NCBI GenBank assembly: GCA_014284505.1
Contig: JAAFYY010000003.1
Location: forward strand, 86,208-150,207
Source: Streptacidiphilus sp. 4-A2
GTDB lineage: Bacteria; Actinomycetota; Actinomycetes; Streptomycetales; Streptomycetaceae
DNA: 64,000 bases
Reading direction: 5' to 3'
The position numbers were made by a program, and so were the translations under genes. This document shows, piece after piece, positions 8,075 to 18,150 of the stretch; the stretch's first letter is position 1, and every line of letters begins with the position of its first letter. The notes below the pieces were generated by a model that did no database searches, was not told the origin of the DNA, and saw nothing but the letters and a program-made list of their open reading frames with translations.

Positions 8075-8872
8075 TTGAAGACCTTCTGCGGTATCGACTG
8101 GGCCGAGTCGCACCACGACGTCGCCCTGGTCGACAACTCGGGGAAGCTGGTGGCCAAGCGCCGGATCACCGATGACGTCGCCGGATACCGGCTGCTGCTG
8201 GACCTGCTTGCCGAGCACGGTGACACCGAGGCGGATCCGATTCCGGTGGCGATCGAGACCAGTCACGGCCTGCTGGTCGCAGTCCTGCGCACCGGCCAGC
8301 GGAGAGTGTTCGCGATCAACCCGCTGGCCGCCGCGCGCTACCGGGACCGGCACGGCGTGAGCCGCAAGAAGTCCGACCCCGGCGACGCGCTGGTCCTGGC
8401 GAACATCCTGCGCACCGACATGCCTATGCACCGCCCGCTGCCTGCCGACTCCGACCAGGGCCGGGCCGTCACCGTGTTGGCCCGCGCCCAACAGGATGCC
8501 GTTTGGAACCGGCAGCAGCTCGGCAACCAGATCCGCTCGCTCCTGCGTGAGTACTACCCAGCTGCCCTGGAGGCCTTCCAGAGCAAGGCCGGCGGTCTGG
8601 CCCGGCCGGAAGCCCGCACGGTGCTCGCCGCCGCGCCGACCCCGGCCAGGGCGGCGAAGCTCACCCTGACCCCAGTTGAGGGCAGCACTCAAGCGTGCCG
8701 GCCGCTCCCGCGGGATCGACGCCGAGGCCGAACGGCTCCAGGACGTCCTCCGGGCCGAGCGGGCCCGGCAGCCGGAGGCAGTCGAGGACGCCTTCGGCCA
8801 GCAGTTGCTCGCACCGGGAAGAACGCGAACGGGCCTCCCGGACCGGGGAGCCCCGGGAGGACAAATAGCTGA
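8075..8872 (+). pseudogene. IS110-family transposase, C-terminus missing
   Basis: Start TTG 8075 (LKTFCGIDWAESHHDVALVD) with GGGAGAG upstream. The N-terminal RuvC-like DEDD domain is clear: FCGIDWAESHH, AIETSHGLL and GVSRKKSDPGDALVLANILR. After about residue 195 the frame shifts and a second frame continues LRAALKRAGRSRGID and RQPEAVEDAFGQQLLA. The serine-containing C-terminal Transposase_20 domain is absent, so the element cannot move by itself. The downstream junction leads straight into the GTGTCAC repeat cluster. Confidence 0.85.
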
Positions 8873-8991
8873 TGTCACGTCAGATCCTGTGGGTGTCACA
8901 CGAGGTGTCACACTCGGGTGTCACGCGGCCCGCGTGACACACCTGACCTGCGGTTCTACCCGGACATGCGGCCTGCGCAGCCGCGTGACAC
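8873..8991. repeat. GTGTCAC operator/iteron-like cluster
   Basis: GTGTCAC occurs at 8893, 8905 and 8918 as direct repeats spaced 12-13 bp, preceded by a variant ATGTCAC at 8872 and followed by the inverse GTGACAC at 8934 and 8985. The spacing of slightly over one helical turn is typical of sites bound cooperatively by a repressor or replication initiator. No regulator gene is adjacent. From 8992 to 9308 I see no supported gene. Confidence 0.6.
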
Positions 8992-9308
8992 CCACCGCGT
9001 TACACCCTCGGTCCGTCGGCCCGTACGGCCTCCGGGGCCAGCATCCCTGTCCGGTCTCACCTATCCGTTGACACTGATCCTCGGGTGTTTGCCACTGGAC
9101 CTCGGGCGACGTCGTTCTCTGCCGCTGAATCTCGGGGAAGCGGGGGCCTTGCGGCTCGCCACCTGCCCGTGGTCGCTGCGCGAGCCGTACGTGGTGGACG
9201 CAGACGATCTCGGTGACGGCGGCTTCCGTGGCCTCTTGGAGGAGGTGGGTACTCCTGCGGGTGCCGCCGGTGAAGGCGGAGCTTTCGGCACCTGCCGGAG
9301 GACCAGTG

Positions 9309-9600
9309 TCAGCTGACCCGGATGCTCTCTATCACGACCTCGTTGACCGGGTGGCCGCACCGACAGCGGGGTACCGATGGCGTCCACCACCTTGCGGGAA
9401 TCATCGTCGGCGACCTCGCGAAAATCGTGTGCTTGAAGTTTCAGCCAGGGTGGGGGCAAGCGATGAAGAACTGCGATCCGTGCTGGCCGGTCCGCTGTTG
9501 GCCATGGCCAACAGGTAGGGGCGGTCGAACTGCAGCTCCGGGTGGAACGTCGCGGCAAACTTGTGGCCCGGCCCGCCCAGCGGGCGGTGGCGCGCACCAG
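9309..9600 (-). pseudogene. Cyclophilin-type PPIase C-terminal fragment
   Basis: Minus-strand remnants of a cyclophilin spread over three frames: GGPGHKFAATFHPELQFDRP and YLLAMANSGPAST, then GSQFFIA, then FREVADDDSRKVVDAIGTP, and finally HPVNEVVIESIRVS with stop at 9309-9311. These correspond to the conserved MANAGPGTNGSQFFI core and the C-terminal beta strands of the family. The N-terminal half is missing and at least three shifts are present. The cyclophilin start at 4219 is a different fragment. Confidence 0.8.
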
Positions 9601-9705
9601 CGCTGAGCGGTCGGCGGGAACGGCGCTGCCAGGTCGGGGCGTTGCGCGCGGCGCAGCACGGCCCAGTGGGCTGCCGACACGGGGGTGCCAGCGGCCCACC
9701 CGGGG

Positions 9706-12700
9706 CTAGAGGGTGAGTCGGGGCATGGTGAGTCGGTGGTCTGCGACCTCAGCGGGCTCCGGCAGGGTGTTGGCCTGGCGATACGGCCAGGCCGTCGCGT
9801 TGGCAGCGTTCCAGCAAATAGGTGATCTCGTCCAGGCGGCCGCTCGCCTTGGGGTCTCCTGGGCATCCGGGAAGACGCATACGCCGGTGTCCAGCCGGTT
9901 GAGGAGGGAGGTCGGCTCGAGTAGCTCGTAGGGCAGGATTCCGTTCCACGGGATGGGGACCCCGGGGGGGGGGGGAGCCGATGGTGCCGCTGAAGAACGG
10001 GTCGTTGATCAGGTTCCCTTGGTTCTTCATGGCGCCCCAGAACCTCGCGAGTGCCCAGGAAGGTACGGGCGGCCGGTGACGGTCTTCTGGACGTCAGAGA
10101 GGAACCGTGTCACGGCCAGGCGGTTCATCACCGCGCAGTCGAGTTCGGCATCGCACTCCAGCGAAGCGGCGGTTCATGTTCGCGAGCCGCACACGAGCAG
10201 CGCCTCGTCGTAGGTCTGGACCTTGGCGTGCACGTACACGCCGACGCCACCGGGGGCCCGTCCGGCCCGGGCTTCCAAAGGTTCAGGGCCAGCACGCGGT
10301 CGCGCGCAGTGGTGCTCAGGCCGTGCCAGAGGGTCTGCATCGCGTTCATCCGGAGTTTGAGCTCGTCGCCTGGGTTGCTCGTGCCGTAGGGCGGCAGCAC
10401 GATCAGCAGGCGGAGGCCGTTCACGGTGTTCAGCCGTTCCGCCAGCAGCTTGGCCAGTGGCACGCTCCAGAAGTACTGGTCCCAGATCGTGATCAGCTCA
10501 CGGGCCTGGACGACGGCGTTGGCGACGCCGGCCATGACGGTGAACTCACCTCTGGCCAGGGGCGGGCCGACGCTCCGGCCAAAGCTCGCCGGGCGCACAG
10601 GGATGGTGCGCCACATCTGCACCGCCGCTGTCCCCGCGGGCTTGGTCGGTTGGGCGGCGGGCAGGGGCACCACCCGCTTCTCGCCGGAGACGTCGGAGAA
10701 GGACTGCGCGCTGGTGAGTTGGACCTGGTTGTCCGCGCCGATCAGGGAATTGCGGTCGAACAGGTAGACGCGGCCTTGGGTGTCGATGATCCAGCGCTCG
10801 GAGAACTGCTGCTCCAGGCTGGTGACGATCGGTCCTTCGAGCTTGAGGTGGTGGTCGTGCCAGTAGCGATTGCCCTGCCCGTAGACGTTGGCGGGGAGGT
10901 CTTCGGGGAAGGGGCCGTCGTTGATGCTCGAACGCAGAGGGAAGCTCGGGTAGCCGCCGAGCGGTGGCGGGTTCTGCTTCGGCCAGCCGTCCTCGGACAG
11001 CGGCATGGTGTCTCCCGACTGCCAGTCGCCGATTCCGGTCTCGAGGTTGGCGGGGCGGCCGAAGTCACGGCGGGTGAAGGCGAGGTCGACGCCGCCGCAG
11101 AACGCGACGTTGGTGTCGCCGGCGCGCACGACGATCATCTTCTGGTGGAGGGCGGCAGCTGTCGGTGAGGCGGTGCGCAGGTCGAGGGCGACGACACCGA
11201 TCGGTTGGGTGAGGTTCCACCGCTGTTGCAGGGTGTTGTTGTAGTCCTGGACCGCCGCCGCGATGCTGCAATGCTCGTCGGCGTGGTTCGGCATTGTGAC
11301 GCGTTGCGCGGTGGTGGGCATCCACAGCAGCACTCGCACGGTGATGCCGGCGGCCATCAGCCGCACCAGCAGCCCGAGCGCGGTCTGGTCCTTGGTCGGC
11401 GTCGCTGCCGCGTTCCACGGTTGGCCGCCCCAGGAGTTGGTCTCCGACAGGTCGCGCAGGCCGTTCAGCAGCCAGTCGGCGATGTAGACGTGCGTGTCGC
11501 GCGCGCCGGGCGGCACTCCGTGGTCGGCCTGCTCGTTGCCGTAGGTGATCGTCTCCTCAAGTACGTCGCGGACCGCGTTCATGGTCGCGAATCCGCCGAT
11601 GAGCGGGGTGACCAGGCATCCGTTGTCCCACGGCAGCGGCCAGCCGGGTTGGCCGGGTGTGGCGCGGGCGGCCATCGCCGTGCCGTCGCCCCACGGTCGC
11701 CCGTCGCCGTCGGAGGCGTTCGGGTCGCGTGAGGTGAACTGCAACAGCCACTTTCCCGCTGAGGGGTCCGGTGAGTGCGTTCGGTGGGCGGGGTAGTAGG
11801 CCACGGCGCTGACGCCGTCACTGTTCGGTACCTGCTGCCAGTCGGCGGAGAGCGTGGTGCGGGTGCACAGGGTGTTGTCGGTGCGGACGCCGGCCAGGCT
11901 GCCGTCGGGCAGCGCGCTCACGCCGACGACGCCGCCGCTGTTCGACACCGGTTTCCAGTCGTCGGTGAGCCTGGTGCGGGTCCACAGGTCGTTGCCCAGG
12001 CCGACGCCGACCAGGGTGCCGTCGGGCAGCACGGTGACGGACTTGACCAGGCCGGTCCCGCCGGTGACCCGTTTCCAGTCGTCGGTGAGCCTGGTGCGGG
12101 TCCACAGGTCGTTGCCCAGGCCGACGCCGACCAGGGTGCCGTCGGGCAGCACGGTGACGGACTTGACCAGGCCGGTCCCGCCGGTGACCGGTTTCCAGTC
12201 GTCGGTGAGCTTGGTGCGGGTGCACAGCTTGTTGTCTGCGCGGACGCCGACCAGGCTCTCGTCGGGCATGGCGGTGACGGCCACGATCGGGTCGCCGGCG
12301 CCAGCCACAGGTGACCAGCCGAGCGGCGGCCATTCATCCCCGCCCGGATCGAATTCAGACATGTAGGTGTAGAGGAAGTTGTCCGTCCCGACGCCGACCA
12401 GGGTGCCGTCGCGCCGTGAGCTGACGGCCTTGACCGGGACGCTGCGCGGTAGCTTCGTCCAGCCGCGGAAATCCCAGATGAAAACGCCCAGGCTGTTGTC
12501 CGTCAGGACGCCGATCGTCGAGCCGGTGGGTCCCACCGCTACGTCGATGACTCCGTCGCTGTTCTGCACGTAGCTCCAGCTGTCAGTGAGGGCTGTGCGG
12601 TAACAAAGGGTGTTGTTCAGGCTGATGCCGAAAAGCGTCGCTTGGTACGAATTGGTGTACGGGCTCTGGCCGGCGTCGATGGCCTTCACCAGGCCGGCGC

Positions 12701-13028
12701 CGCCATGCAGCGGCTTCCAGTCCGCGGTGAGCGTGTTACGGGTCCACAGGTCGTTGCCCAGGCCGACGCCGACCAGGGTGCCGTCGACCAGCATGGTGAC
12801 GGACGTGACCAGACCGCTCCCAGGGACTCGACGCCAGGGGCTGGTGAGCGTGGCCCGGCTGTAGAGGGCGCCGTCGGCCGCGGTGCCCAGGACCATGCCG
12901 TCGGGCAGGGCGCTCACGCTGACGAATTCTGCATTGCCGGGGAGTTGGCTGTCGGGGACCTTCTGCCAGTAGCCGATGTCGGATCGAGAGATGAGCTTCT
13001 TGTCTGAAGTGCCAACACCTATGATCAT
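9706..13028 (-). CDS. Beta-propeller plus phospholipase D-like protein (3' frameshifts)
   Basis: A protein of about 1,100 aa with start MIIGVGTSDKKLISRS at 13028, ribosome site AAGGCGGAG. Residues 1-430 are tectonin-like beta-propeller repeats of about 40 aa with the signature DGTLVGVG..NDLWTRT.LT.DWK. Residues from about 480 on form a phospholipase D fold: the first HKD motif is LHQKMIVVRAGD near residue 628 and the second is VHAKVQTYDD near residue 936. The second motif and the tail (NLINDPFFSGTI, ILPYELLEPTSLLNRLD, ending LTMPRLTL) are reached only through several shifts between 10270 and 9950, one at a 12-G run near 9964. There is no signal peptide. It probably hydrolyses phosphodiester bonds; the propeller may bind glycans or protein. 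Confidence 0.75.
11951..12210 (-). repeat. Perfect 120-bp tandem duplication inside the propeller
   Basis: Bases 11951-12069 are repeated exactly at 12071-12189, and the next 20 bases begin a third, more diverged copy. The unit encodes one 40-residue propeller blade, so the frame is kept. Exact identity at DNA level implies a recent duplication or gene conversion. Confidence 0.9.
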
Positions 13029-13923
13029 CGTTTCTCCGCCTTGGTGATGCTCGGAGTGGGTGGACAAGAATCTCGACGACAGGTTCGCCGTGCGGCCGAC
13101 GGTGTGCTTTTCCGTGCTTCGGTTCCCCCTGCCACCATCGGGCCCGTTGCTGGCAACACGATGCATCTACGGGGCGCTACTCGGCATGACCGCTCGAACG
13201 CGACCGCTTATGACACCATGCTCACTCCAACGGTGCCCCCGCGCGAGTGCGGGGCGCGGACGGCGTTGGAGGCGTGCGCCTGGTACTCGGTGACCCGCCG
13301 CAGCGGCACCTCGCTCATCGTCATCCGCCAGGCGCTCACCACTGCAGCCCCAGCGCGGCCAGGGCCGCCTGTGACTGACCATTGGATCGACCATAGATCT
13401 TGGCTCTGATCTGCGGTGCTGTGGTTGGTGTGAGGCGTCTTGCGGGTCCCCCGGGTCGGCGTCTCCCTTTTTTCTTGATCATCTTTTGTGGTTGTGTCTG
13501 TGGCGTGTGGTGCTGAGCTGCTGGTATCGGTGATTGGCTGCGAATCGCAGGTTGTCTGCGACGGTGTGGGAATAACCGCAGTTCCATCGAGAGCCCCGTA
13601 GGCGGTTCCAGCTTCAGAGCTGGCTGCGTCGCGTGATGGGGTCGATTCCGGGTGTGGCTGGGTCGGCTGCTGCTCCGGCGCCGAGCGTGGTGAGTTGGTC
13701 ACGCCATTGAGACCTCCAACGGTCCCGTTCTGTGTTTTCGGCGAGTGTGTCGTCTACGGCTGCGCGTCGGCTGAAGGGCCATAGCGGAGGAGTGCCGGAC
13801 CCCAGGGACAGGCGCGCGAGGGGAGCGCGCGGACCAGGTCGCACAGGCGGTCGATTGCGAAGGCCAGTGCTACGCCGAAATGCGCGTCGTCCGGCACGGT
13901 GGAAACGGACGCGATCACGTTGC
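13029..13923. other. Gene-free region between PLD gene and HEPN gene
   Basis: About 890 bp. Open frames on both strands are low-complexity (Thr/Ser/Pro-rich) without domain motifs. A T-rich patch at 13465-13500 stands out from the GC-rich background and could be a transposon end or promoter; no inverted repeat to the 21.4-kb AT-rich region was found by eye. Confidence 0.4.
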
Positions 13924-15809
13924 TTAGTCGTGTCTGGGTAATGCGATGCTGCCGCCGTGGACGAGGCGTGAGCGCAGGTCGTAGAGCTTCGCGATGTCGT
14001 TGAGGATTGCGGCTCCGGTGTCCGTATCGGTGGCCAGGAGGGCGGCGGCGCGGCTCTTCAGGCGTTCTGTGATCTCGTTGTGGTCTCTGTCGTTTCCGGT
14101 GAGGACGGCTTCGAGGGCGGTGGCGAGGTCGATGATGCGTTCGAAGTCGTTGCCGTCTTCGTGGGCGCGGTTGTAGCGGTGTACGGCGGTGTCGAAGGAC
14201 GTGGTGGCCATGCCCTCGCGTTTGACGGCGGCCGCGTCGATGAACGCGCCCAGCGCGGTGAAGACGGCTGCGTTGTCGGCGGACAGGTGGACGGTGCGTT
14301 GTAGCCGGGAGTCGGGTCGGCCCGTGCCGAAGTGCGATACCGCGGGTTCACCTGGGCTACGAGACTGGGGGAGCCGGTGACTTCCCAGCTCGGCTGGAGT
14401 GTGCCGGCGTGCAGAGGCGGGCCAGGAGGGGTGAACCGGTCGATCTGTGCGGAGGCCCGTCGTCCGGCCGCGTACGGATTCTCGCCTCTTCTGGCCGTGA
14501 CGGTGGAGACCAGGAGTGCGTGGGGCGGGGCGTAGAGGAAGGGGACGTCTCCGCCGAATGCGGTGCCGACGGCGGGGATAAGTTCCTGGGTCCGTCGGAT
14601 GAGGTCGCGCGAGGCCGTCTCCGGGATGACCGTGACCCCGCCGATCCGGACTGGTTCGTTCCCGGCGGTCGCGATGTGGGAGACGGCGCGGCAGCAGTGG
14701 ACGGTGTACTCGTCGCTGTCGAGGACCGAGACCAGCTCCGCCGCGGACGTCGCAACGGCAGCGCTGTCGGCGGTGAAGGAACCGTCGTCGCGTGCGCAGC
14801 GCGCGATGGCCGCTTCCAGGAAGCTGAGCACGTAGTGGTTGGCGAACTCGGGCTCGAGCTGCTGCAGGGGGTCGGCGAAGCGCTGGGGGTAAGCGGCGTT
14901 GAGCGCCGATTCCAGTTCCTTGAACTCCGGCTGTCCCATGACGTCGGAGCCCTGGTAGTCGCGGCCGACCCGGATGAACGGCTGGACGGCCGAGACCGGC
15001 AGGATGCGCTGCTCCATCAGGACCGCGAAGGCGCGGTCGGCGAGGGCGGTGGCGAGGGTGGTCAGGTGCTCCGTCTGCGTGCCCTGCTCGTGCGCGCCGA
15101 CGGTGGCGGTCTGGTACTTCCAGATCTCGTGGTCAAGGGCGTGCTGCTCCGCGCCGTGGTGTGCGGCGGCGGCCTGGACCAGGCGGACCGCCTGGTCGGT
15201 GGAGAGTTGCTGCTCGTCGGTGCCGAGGGCGGTGGCGATGAAGCGCTTGACCATGCGGTCGGGTTTGACGTCCGCGATGCCCAGGAGCATGCGCAGGTAG
15301 CGCCAGGAGATGCCGGAGCTCTGGCCGGGGACCGCCCGCCAGGCGGTCTCGGCCTGTGTGCCGAGGTCGGTTCCCTGTGCTTGGCGGAACTGTGCGGCGG
15401 TGTCGATGCCCAGGCTCTGCAGGGCGGTGGCGGCCTGGTGGACGGCTTCGCCCTTGAGTGCGGCGCCGGGCTGGGTGGAGACCCGGTTCAATGTGCCGAT
15501 CGTGGTGGTGAAGGCGTCGACTCCGCCGAGGCGGTCGTAGAGGCCGAGCAGGTCGGTCAGGGCGTCGTGTGCCGCGTCGCCGCCGGCGAACCTGCGGTGC
15601 ATGGTGTAGCGGGTGACGACGCCTCGGGCGGTGGTGTAGCGGATGCCGACGGACCAGATTGCGTCGAGGACCGCGAGCGCGAGGCTGCCGGGGTAGCCGG
15701 GGAAGGCCGACCATGCGGTCGGAGCGGGAAGTTTTTCCTTGCAGGCGGTCAGGACCTTGTCCAGGGCCGGATCCTGGGCTGCTATTGCTGCATCGACCGG
15801 GTCGTTCAT
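13924..15809 (-). CDS. HhH-type DNA-repair-like domain fused to Apea-like HEPN domain
   Basis: Starts MNDPVDAAIAAQDPALDKVL at ATG 15809 behind AAGGAG. Residues 1-225 match a common actinomycete helix-hairpin-helix family related to base-excision glycosylases (YPGSLALAVLDAIWSVGIRY, VPGQSSGISWRYLRMLLG, VKPDRMVKRFIATALG). The frame continues without a stop into a second part (LADRAFAVLMEQRILPVSAV). After a one-base shift near 14325 it ends in a HEPN domain: IIDLATALEAVLTG, ITERLKSRAAALL and YDLRSRLVHGG, where RSRLVH is the R-x4-H RNase motif. It follows tniQ by 32 bp, so it is the last gene of the transposition operon. Whether one fused protein or two genes with a lost boundary is unresolved near 15130. 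Confidence 0.6.
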
Positions 15810-15841
15810 GCGTGCTCCTTGGCGTGCGCCGGGAGGCCACG

Positions 15842-17032
15842 CTATCTGCGGCTGGAGAGCACTGCGGGGTACTTGTGCGAGCTGATACCTATGGCACGGC
15901 TCCTGGCCCCGTGGGCCCTGGTTACCGGGGGTGTGCTTGGTGGATGAAGGTCCAGAGGAGGTCGTTGGGGTGGTGGTGCGAGGCGGGTGATGCCGAGTTG
16001 GTGGGCGGTGTGGTGGAGGAAGGCGGTGATGACGGGGCGGGTTGTGGGGACGGGTCCTTGTCGGGCGTCTCCGGGGAGCCGGGTGTGGGCGTGGGCGAGT
16101 GTTCGGGCGAGGGCGGTGGTCTCGGGGTAGGTGACGAGGGCTCGTGCGTACAGCGCCCAGGACCTCCCGACCGGTTCGACGTGGTGTGCGTTGGCGGCGG
16201 CCAGGCGCCGGAGCCGGTGCTGCCAGCGGCCGGCGAGGTGGGTCTGTTGGTCGTACCAGCGGGTGGTGATCGCGGTGGCCCAAGCCAAGGCGGTGGCGGC
16301 GCGGGGGCGGCGGTTCAGGCGCTGGTGGTCGCGGTGGCCGGCAGTGAGTTCGGGCAGGGCGGACACGTCGAGGCTGTGCCGGGGGTCCAGGCTCCAGTGC
16401 TGGTGGTGCGGGCACAGGGCCTGGTGCGCGGGTGGGTGGATCAGGGCGTGATCGGTGGCGCCGTGCGTGTGGCGCCGGGTGCAGGCGGGGCAGGCCCGGA
16501 CGGGCTGCTCGCCGGGTTCCAGCGGCTGCCAGGCAGCGGTGGCGCGAGGTGCCGTATCGGCCGCGGTGGCTCCATTGGGTCCGGTGCCGGTGCTGGTGGA
16601 GCGGGGCCGGGTTGCGGGGTGGTCGGTGAGGTGGGGCAGTGCCCGGGTGAGGTCGTCGAGTGGGGTGCGGGTGAAGGTGGCCAGGCGGTGTCGGGCTGCG
16701 GTGTCGAGGTGGACTTCGGCGGTGCCCGGTGTTGTTGGGCCGGTGCGGGTACCGGTGGTGGTGATGCCGAGGCTGTCCAGGAGCGCGGCGGTGGTGGTCT
16801 GGTAAGTGTCGGCCAGGCGGTGCAGGTAGGAGGCGGTGGCCTCGTGGGGCAGCGGTCGGACCCGCAGCGCCCCGGCGGTGGCCGGCACGGTCCGGACGTG
16901 CGCGAGCAGGGGCACCGGCGCCCGTTGCGGGTCTGCGGTCGCATCCCCGCGGTCAGGTGCGGGTGCACGGCCCGGATGCGGTCGGCTGCCGGGGGCCTGC
17001 GCTTCCGCGGTGCTGCGGTGATGGATCGTCAT
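15842..17032 (-). CDS. tniQ: TniQ family transposition targeting protein
   Basis: A 396-aa protein. The TniQ domain begins at about residue 58 (RVRPLPHEATASYLHRLADT). A zinc-binding site lies at CPACTRRHTHGATDHALIH with CPHHQHW following, the Cys/His arrangement of TniQ. TniQ/TnsD proteins choose the target site and recruit the TniB ATPase. The start ATG 17032 fits an ATGA overlap with the stop that tniB would use after correction of one shift. No Cas gene or CRISPR array is present, so this is not a CRISPR-associated transposon as far as the window shows. Confidence 0.85.
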   Translation of the reverse strand: MTIHHRSTAEAQAPGSRPHPGRAPAPDRGDATADPQRAPVPLLAHVRTVPATAGALRVRPLPHEATASYLHRLADTYQTTTAALLDSLGITTTGTRTGPTTPGTAEVHLDTAARHRLATFTRTPLDDLTRALPHLTDHPATRPRSTSTGTGPNGATAADTAPRATAAWQPLEPGEQPVRACPACTRRHTHGATDHALIHPPAHQALCPHHQHWSLDPRHSLDVSALPELTAGHRDHQRLNRRPRAATALAWATAITTRWYDQQTHLAGRWQHRLRRLAAANAHHVEPVGRSWALYARALVTYPETTALARTLAHAHTRLPGDARQGPVPTTRPVITAFLHHTAHQLGITRLAPPPQRPPLDLHPPSTPPVTRAHGARSRAIGISSHKYPAVLSSRR

Positions 17033-18150
17033 GGGGCGGTGCGGGTTGGTCGGCTGGCGCCGGTGGGTGTGCGGGCGGGTTTGCGGGGCGGTAGTGCTGT
17101 TCAGCGAGGTGGTCCAGGGTGATCTTGTCCAGGGCGGGGCGGGTGATCTTCTCGGTCTCGTCGAGGATGGCGGTGATGGCGGCGCGGCGGATCAGTCGCG
17201 ACAGGCTCCCGATGCGGCCGGCAGTGCGTTGGTGGAGGTAGGGGGCCAGGCGGACCAGGGATCCGGGGCGGTGCTGTTCCAGGTCCAGGGCGTTCTCCAT
17301 CGCGGCGACGGTGGCGCGGAACGGCCGGGTGACCTCGGCCGCGCCGCTCCCATCCGTGCTGCCGCTGCCGCTGCCGCTGCTTGTGGTGGTGGTGTTCGTG
17401 CGGCGGGTGCGGGTGGTGGCGGGCAGGGGGTCGCAGTCGATCAGTTGGGCGCGTCCGGCGAGTTGGGTGCCGGCGGTGCCGGTGAACAGCTGGGTGCCTG
17501 TGACGTCGATGCCCGCGTAGACGAAGGTGGCTCTGATCTTCTCGGTGAGGTCTTTGAGGAAGTCGGCGGCGCCGGCGCCGTTGGTGGTGCGCGGGGTCAG
17601 GCGGTGGATCTCGTCGATCAGGACCAGCCGCACGCCCACGGTGTTGTAGGTGTGGCACACCGCTGCGGTGATCTGGGTGAGGGTCATCCGCGAGGAGACG
17701 GGGATGCCGAGGTAGCGGGCGAACTCCAGCGCGAGGGCCTTGGCGGTCGCGCCGGGCGGCACCAGGACGTAGGCGACCGGGACCTGACTGGCGGCGGTGC
17801 CGGCGCGGGCCTGTTCGGCCAGGTGGCAGGTGCGACCGACCTCCAACAGGATGGTCGTCTTCCGGTGGTGGGCGGCCCGGTGACGATCAGTGAGGGCCGT
17901 GCGGTGGTCCGCTGGTGGCGCCCGAGCACCATCAGGGTGCGCACCTCCAGGGAGGTCTGGACGACGGCGGGCGTGCGGACGGTCACGAACCGGGAGTGGT
18001 AGGCCAGGCGCTGCTCGGTGGTGCGCGCCGGGTCTTCGGGTCCGGGGGGTTCGGGGGCGGGGTCGGCCACGAAGGCTTGGAACAGCTCCCAGGTGGTGGG
18101 GGAGGCGTCCTTGGCCGGCTCCGGTCCGGCGGGGCGGGCCGGGCGGTCAC
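16953..18150 (-). CDS. tniB: TniB AAA+ ATPase (frameshifted)
   Basis: An AAA+ transposition regulator that links TniQ to the transposase. The N-terminal frame has WELFQAFVADP, then VQTSLEVRTLMVLG and LIVTGPPTTG. One base is missing near 17863, exactly in the Walker A motif, after which the text continues KTTILLEVGRTCHLAEQARA. Walker B is VRLVLIDEIHRL, followed by GIDVTGTQLFTG and a C-terminal helical lid. The probable start is GTG 18150, giving a GTGA overlap with the tniA stop. A Ser/Gly-rich insert sits near 17370. The reading end at 16953 overlaps tniQ by 80 bp and is probably extended by another shift. Confidence 0.8.

Noticed and set aside
9953..9980. 12-G run as a functional G-quadruplex
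   Set aside because: It lies in the 3' part of the PLD gene at a frameshift, so it is more likely a homopolymer length error; no other G-tracts with loops accompany it.
10107..11168. Plus-strand frame of 353 residues opposite the PLD gene
   Set aside because: Antisense shadow; the PLD/propeller frame on the other strand is clearly the gene.
14409..17122. Long Gly-rich plus-strand frames opposite the HhH-HEPN and tniQ genes
   Set aside because: Composition shadows with no domains; the minus-strand frames carry clear family motifs.
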